Part shown: positions 4,182 through 6,368 of the stretch, in pieces
How the letters are laid out: each line of letters opens with the position of its first letter
Position numbering within the stretch: position 1 is the stretch's first letter
Source of the DNA: DASVXQ01 sp046727955
Lineage (GTDB): Bacteria; Actinomycetota; CALGFH01
NCBI GenBank assembly: GCA_046727955.1
Contig: JBKPDO010000384.1
Span: forward strand, 1 to 6,368
Reading direction: 5' to 3'
DNA: 6,368 bases
Made by a program: the position numbers and the translations under genes
Notes under the pieces: model-generated
Told to the model about the DNA's origin: nothing
Database searches by the model: none
The model's input: the letters and a program-made list of their open reading frames with translations, nothing else

Positions 4182-5696
4182 ATGGCAGTCGCGAACCTGC
4201 CGACCCCCGCGAAGACGCGGGCAATCCGAAACGACACCCTGATCCTGGCGCTGGTCTGTCTGGCGCAGTTCATGGTCATCCTCGACATCTCGGTCGTCAA
4301 CGTCGCGCTGCCCTCGATCCGCCACGACCTGCACTTCAGCCAGTCGGGGCTGCAGTGGGTGGTCAACGCCTACGCGCTGGCGTTCGCCGGCTTCCTGCTG
4401 CTCGGCGGGCGCGCCGCCGACCTGTTCGGCCGCCGGCGGGTCTTCCTGGCCGGCATCGGGCTGTTCACCGTGGCCAGCCTGGCCGGCGGTCTGGCACCCA
4501 ACCAGACGACGCTGATCGCCGCCCGCATCGCGCAGGGACTCGGCGGCGCGATCCTGTCCCCGGCCACCCTCACGATCCTGACCACCACCTTCTCCGACCC
4601 CTCGCGCCGCGCCAAGGCACTCGGGGCGTGGAGCGCCATGGCCGCCGCGGGCGGCGCGGCCGGCTCGCTGCTGGGCGGCATCCTCACCGACGTGGCTAGC
4701 TGGCGCTGGACCCTGTTCATCAACGTGCCCGCCGGCGTGGTCGCGATCATCGGCGCCCGCGCCCTGCTGCGCAGCGACGACCGCGTCGCTGCCGCCGCCA
4801 TCGGCAACGGGCGCGGCCGGCGCAGCCTCGACGCGCTCGGGGCGGTGCTGGTGACCGGCGGGCTGATGGCGCTGGTGTACGCCATCGTCGGGACCGACCA
4901 GCACGCCTGGACGTCGGCTCGCACGCTCGGCACGCTAGCGGTCGCGGTCGCGCTGCTGGGCTGGTTCGTGTTCCACGAGGCGCGGGTCGCCACCACGCCG
5001 CTGATGCCGCTGAGCCTGTTCCGGTCACGCTCGGTCAGCGGCGCCAACGTGGTGATGCTGTGCATGGGCGGCGGTTTCTTCGCCATGTGGTACTTCCTGT
5101 CGCTGTACATGCAAAACGTGCTTGGCTACTCGCCGCTCAAGGCCGGCCTGGCGTTCGTGCCGATGACGTTGTCGATCGCGGCGGCGGCACAGGTCGGCTC
5201 GCGGCTGCTGCCGCGCACGGGTGCGCGCCCGCTGCTGCTTGTCGGGCCGCTGGTCTCGGCGGTCGCGCTGCTGTGGCTGTCGCGCATCACCGCCGACGGG
5301 ACCTACCTGCGCAGCCTGCTCGGCCCCAGCGTGCTCGTCACGCTCGGCCTGGGCCTGGCGTTCGCCCCGGTCGCCTTCGCCGCGACCGCCGGCGTGCCCC
5401 GCGAGCAGGCCGGCCTGGCCTCGGGGCTGCTCAACACCACCCGCCAGGTCGGCGGCGCGATCGGCCTCGCCGCCCTGGCCACCGTCGCCACCACCCGCAG
5501 CCACGCCCTGCTCGCCTCGGCCACCCCGCCGGCCGCCCTCACCGCCGGCTACGCCAGGGCGCTCATGGCCGGCGCCGCCATCGTCGCACTGGCCGCCGCC
5601 GCATCCTTCCTGCTGCCCGCGCCCAGCAGGACCCCAATCGCCGCGACCGCCGAGCCCAAGCCCGACGCGCAGGCCGAACCCCAGGATGCCGCCTGA
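4182..5696 (+). CDS. DHA2-family (14-helix) MFS drug efflux transporter
   Basis: This 504-residue inner-membrane protein, rich in Ala, Leu and Gly, has about 14 hydrophobic segments, the normal size for the DHA2 family of proton-driven multidrug exporters. Diagnostic motifs are in order: D1 at 34-46 (LDISVVNVALPSI), motif A at 75-86 (GGRAADLFGRRR) in the first cytoplasmic loop, motif B around 115-127 (RIAQGLGGAILSP) with the Arg linked to proton coupling, the glycine-rich antiporter motif C region at 157-168, and WRWTLFINVPAG at 174-185, typical of this family. The C-terminal tail after about residue 480 is Pro/Ala-rich and cytoplasmic. GAGGT (4171-4175) lies 6 bases before the ATG, supporting the start. 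It is divergent from marR with 103 bases between, the usual arrangement of a pump under local repression. The substrate (drug, dye or own metabolite) cannot be deduced. Confidence 0.95.
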   Translation: MAVANLPTPAKTRAIRNDTLILALVCLAQFMVILDISVVNVALPSIRHDLHFSQSGLQWVVNAYALAFAGFLLLGGRAADLFGRRRVFLAGIGLFTVASLAGGLAPNQTTLIAARIAQGLGGAILSPATLTILTTTFSDPSRRAKALGAWSAMAAAGGAAGSLLGGILTDVASWRWTLFINVPAGVVAIIGARALLRSDDRVAAAAIGNGRGRRSLDALGAVLVTGGLMALVYAIVGTDQHAWTSARTLGTLAVAVALLGWFVFHEARVATTPLMPLSLFRSRSVSGANVVMLCMGGGFFAMWYFLSLYMQNVLGYSPLKAGLAFVPMTLSIAAAAQVGSRLLPRTGARPLLLVGPLVSAVALLWLSRITADGTYLRSLLGPSVLVTLGLGLAFAPVAFAATAGVPREQAGLASGLLNTTRQVGGAIGLAALATVATTRSHALLASATPPAALTAGYARALMAGAAIVALAAAASFLLPAPSRTPIAATAEPKPDAQAEPQDAA

Positions 5697-5712
5697 CAGG
5701 GGAGTCAGGCGG
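5689..5712 (+). terminator. Hairpin overlapping the efflux gene stop codon
   Basis: CCGCCTGAC (5689-5697) pairs perfectly with GTCAGGCGG (5704-5712) around the loop AGGGGA. The left arm contains the TGA stop (5694-5696). There is no U-tract after it. Placed exactly at the gene end, with no following gene to read into, it is a good candidate for a U-tract-free terminator or an mRNA 3'-end stabiliser. Confidence 0.6.
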
Positions 5713-5907
5713 ATCGATGCGGTGCAGCTGCGGCCTGGTCGGGTGGCCTCCGGGTCTCCACGATCTGACCCTTTGCGGCCGATCAGCTCTGCAATCGCCG
5801 ACGCACGCCCTACGACACTCCTGAGCCGAAGGCATGGCGACCCGGAACTGGTCTCGGCGTGGTGGTGGACCGACCACGGCGACTCCGTGAGAACCTCCAA
5901 CCCTCGG
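5713..5907. other. Unassigned stretch before the transposase remnant
   Basis: I see no gene here. An IS3 transposase should extend a further 150 or more codons upstream of the HSDR motif, but none of the three frames reads like the integrase core (no recognisable first catalytic Asp region). The 5' part of the element is therefore deleted or decayed beyond recognition. Confidence 0.4.
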
Positions 5908-6208
5908 GACCACTCGGACAGGACGGCCAGTACACCGCCGGCGCCTACGCCAAGGCGCTGGAGGTGGCCGGGCTGCGCCAGAGCATGGGCCACGTGGCGA
6001 CCTGCTTCGACACGCCGCCTGCGAGTCGCTGTTCGCGACGTTGAAGACCGAGCTGGTCCACACCCGCTCCTGGCCGACCCGCCAGGCCGCCCGCACCGCC
6101 ATCTACGAGTACCTCGAGGTGTTTTACAACCGCCGGCGCCGCCACTCCGCCCTTGGCTATCTCAGCCCCACCGAGTACGAGAGGAGGTACCACCAGCAGC
6201 ACCCTGCT
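5908..6208 (+). pseudogene. IS3-family transposase (OrfB), C-terminal remnant with two frameshifts
   Basis: After repair of two single-base deletions the sequence reads as the C-terminal half of an IS3 OrfB integrase core. DHSDR (5908-5922) carries the second catalytic Asp of the DDE triad. QYTAGAYAKALEVAGLRQSM then GHVATCFD follow in the next frame. ESLFATLKTELVHTRSW then YEYLEVFYNRRRRHSALGYL and SPTEYERRYHQQH follow in a third, with the catalytic Glu at 6023-6025. The first deletion is at 5923-5924 (between HSDR and the Gly-Gln-Tyr). The second is near 6012, where a GAC-AAC (Asp-Asn) has become GAC-AC. Everything upstream, including the first catalytic Asp and OrfA, is missing, and no terminal inverted repeat is visible. 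It cannot be active. Its end is fused to the Ddn-family fragment without a stop codon. Confidence 0.88.
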
Positions 6209-6368
6209 ACCCTCGTCTTCGGCGAGGACGGCGACCGGTACGTGGTCGTCGCCTCCAAGGGCGGCGCGCCGCGCCATCCGGACTGGTACCTGAACCTGAC
6301 CGACGATCCCGAGGTCGAGGTGCAGGTCAAGGCCGACCGGTTTGGTGCCAGGGCGCGCACTGCCCAGG
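6206..6368 (+). pseudogene. Middle part of a Ddn-family F420-dependent nitroreductase, fused to the transposase
   Basis: In the same frame as the transposase tail, after its HQQHPA, comes TLVFGEDGDRYVVVASKGGA then PRHPDWYLNLTDDPEVEVQV and KADRFGARART, running off the right edge. This is the highly conserved core of Ddn-like deazaflavin (F420)-dependent nitro/quinone reductases, including the ASKGG...P.WY.NL signature involved in cofactor binding. The family's N-terminus (helix, then a TTGRKSG-type segment) is absent; the join falls just before the strand that normally reads PL(V/I)(Y/F)G..GDRY. The C-terminus may continue beyond the window. An insertion or deletion at the IS3 element evidently removed the 5' half, so this copy is unlikely to encode a working enzyme, although a fused frame is technically open from 6014 to the edge. 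Confidence 0.85.

Noticed and set aside
4152..4904. 250-codon minus-strand open frame opposite the efflux gene
   Set aside because: Low-complexity Gly/Gln/Asp antisense shadow; the opposite strand carries all MFS motifs.
5025..5993. 322-codon minus-strand open frame opposite the efflux gene
   Set aside because: Gly/Gln/Arg-rich antisense shadow of the MFS gene, typical of high-GC codon bias.
1..6368. Circular molecule joining the right edge to the left edge
   Set aside because: The two Ddn pieces are in suggestive order and the reading frame happens to continue across the edges, but the joined sequence does not give the expected Ddn residues and no terminal overlap is visible.

Overview
The DNA is GC-rich and codon use is strongly GC3-biased. 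Two recognisable pieces of the F420-dependent Ddn nitroreductase family are present, along with a probable DUF6504-type protein, a divergent MarR/DHA2-MFS pair and an actinobacterial-looking IS3 transposase tail. Together these point to an actinomycete-like chromosome (Actinomycetota); I cannot name a genus.

Layout. 1-259: the 3' end of an unknown reading frame, then the C-terminal fragment of a Ddn-family protein that has lost its start. 260-489: no gene. 490-747 (minus): a small intact gene, probably DUF6504-like, with a strong ribosome binding site. 748-1288: no convincing gene; it holds several perfect hairpins, a tRNA-like scrap and an AT-rich repeat. 1289-2027 (minus): a VOC (glyoxalase-fold) gene whose 3' third has been replaced by the back part of a double-helix-turn-helix gene, which is itself frameshifted. 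2330-2671 (plus): a complete small VOC protein. 2675-2797 (minus): a decayed C-terminal fragment. 2831-about 3202 (minus): a second double-helix-turn-helix gene lacking a convincing start. 3333-3440 (minus): another short helix-turn-helix-like remnant. 3572-4078 (minus) and 4182-5696 (plus): a divergently transcribed MarR-family regulator and a 14-helix DHA2-type drug efflux transporter, sharing a promoter region with a palindromic candidate operator. 5689-5712: a hairpin overlapping the transporter stop codon. 5908-6208 (plus): the tail of an IS3-family transposase broken by two single-base deletions, joined in frame to the middle part of another Ddn-family gene that runs off the right edge.

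The one functional unit that can be read with confidence is the MarR-MFS pair: a ligand-responsive repressor probably controls the efflux pump, and perhaps itself, from the 103-bp gap between them. Most of the rest is a scrapyard of truncated, fused and frameshifted genes, as expected of a recombination-prone accessory region next to an insertion sequence. The most unusual element is the double-helix-turn-helix family: two separate loci carry four copies of one roughly 46-residue module (LGFxxLxxYL...W(T/S)(L/V)xxLxxELG...VxxxLxxxGL). I cannot match it to a named family.
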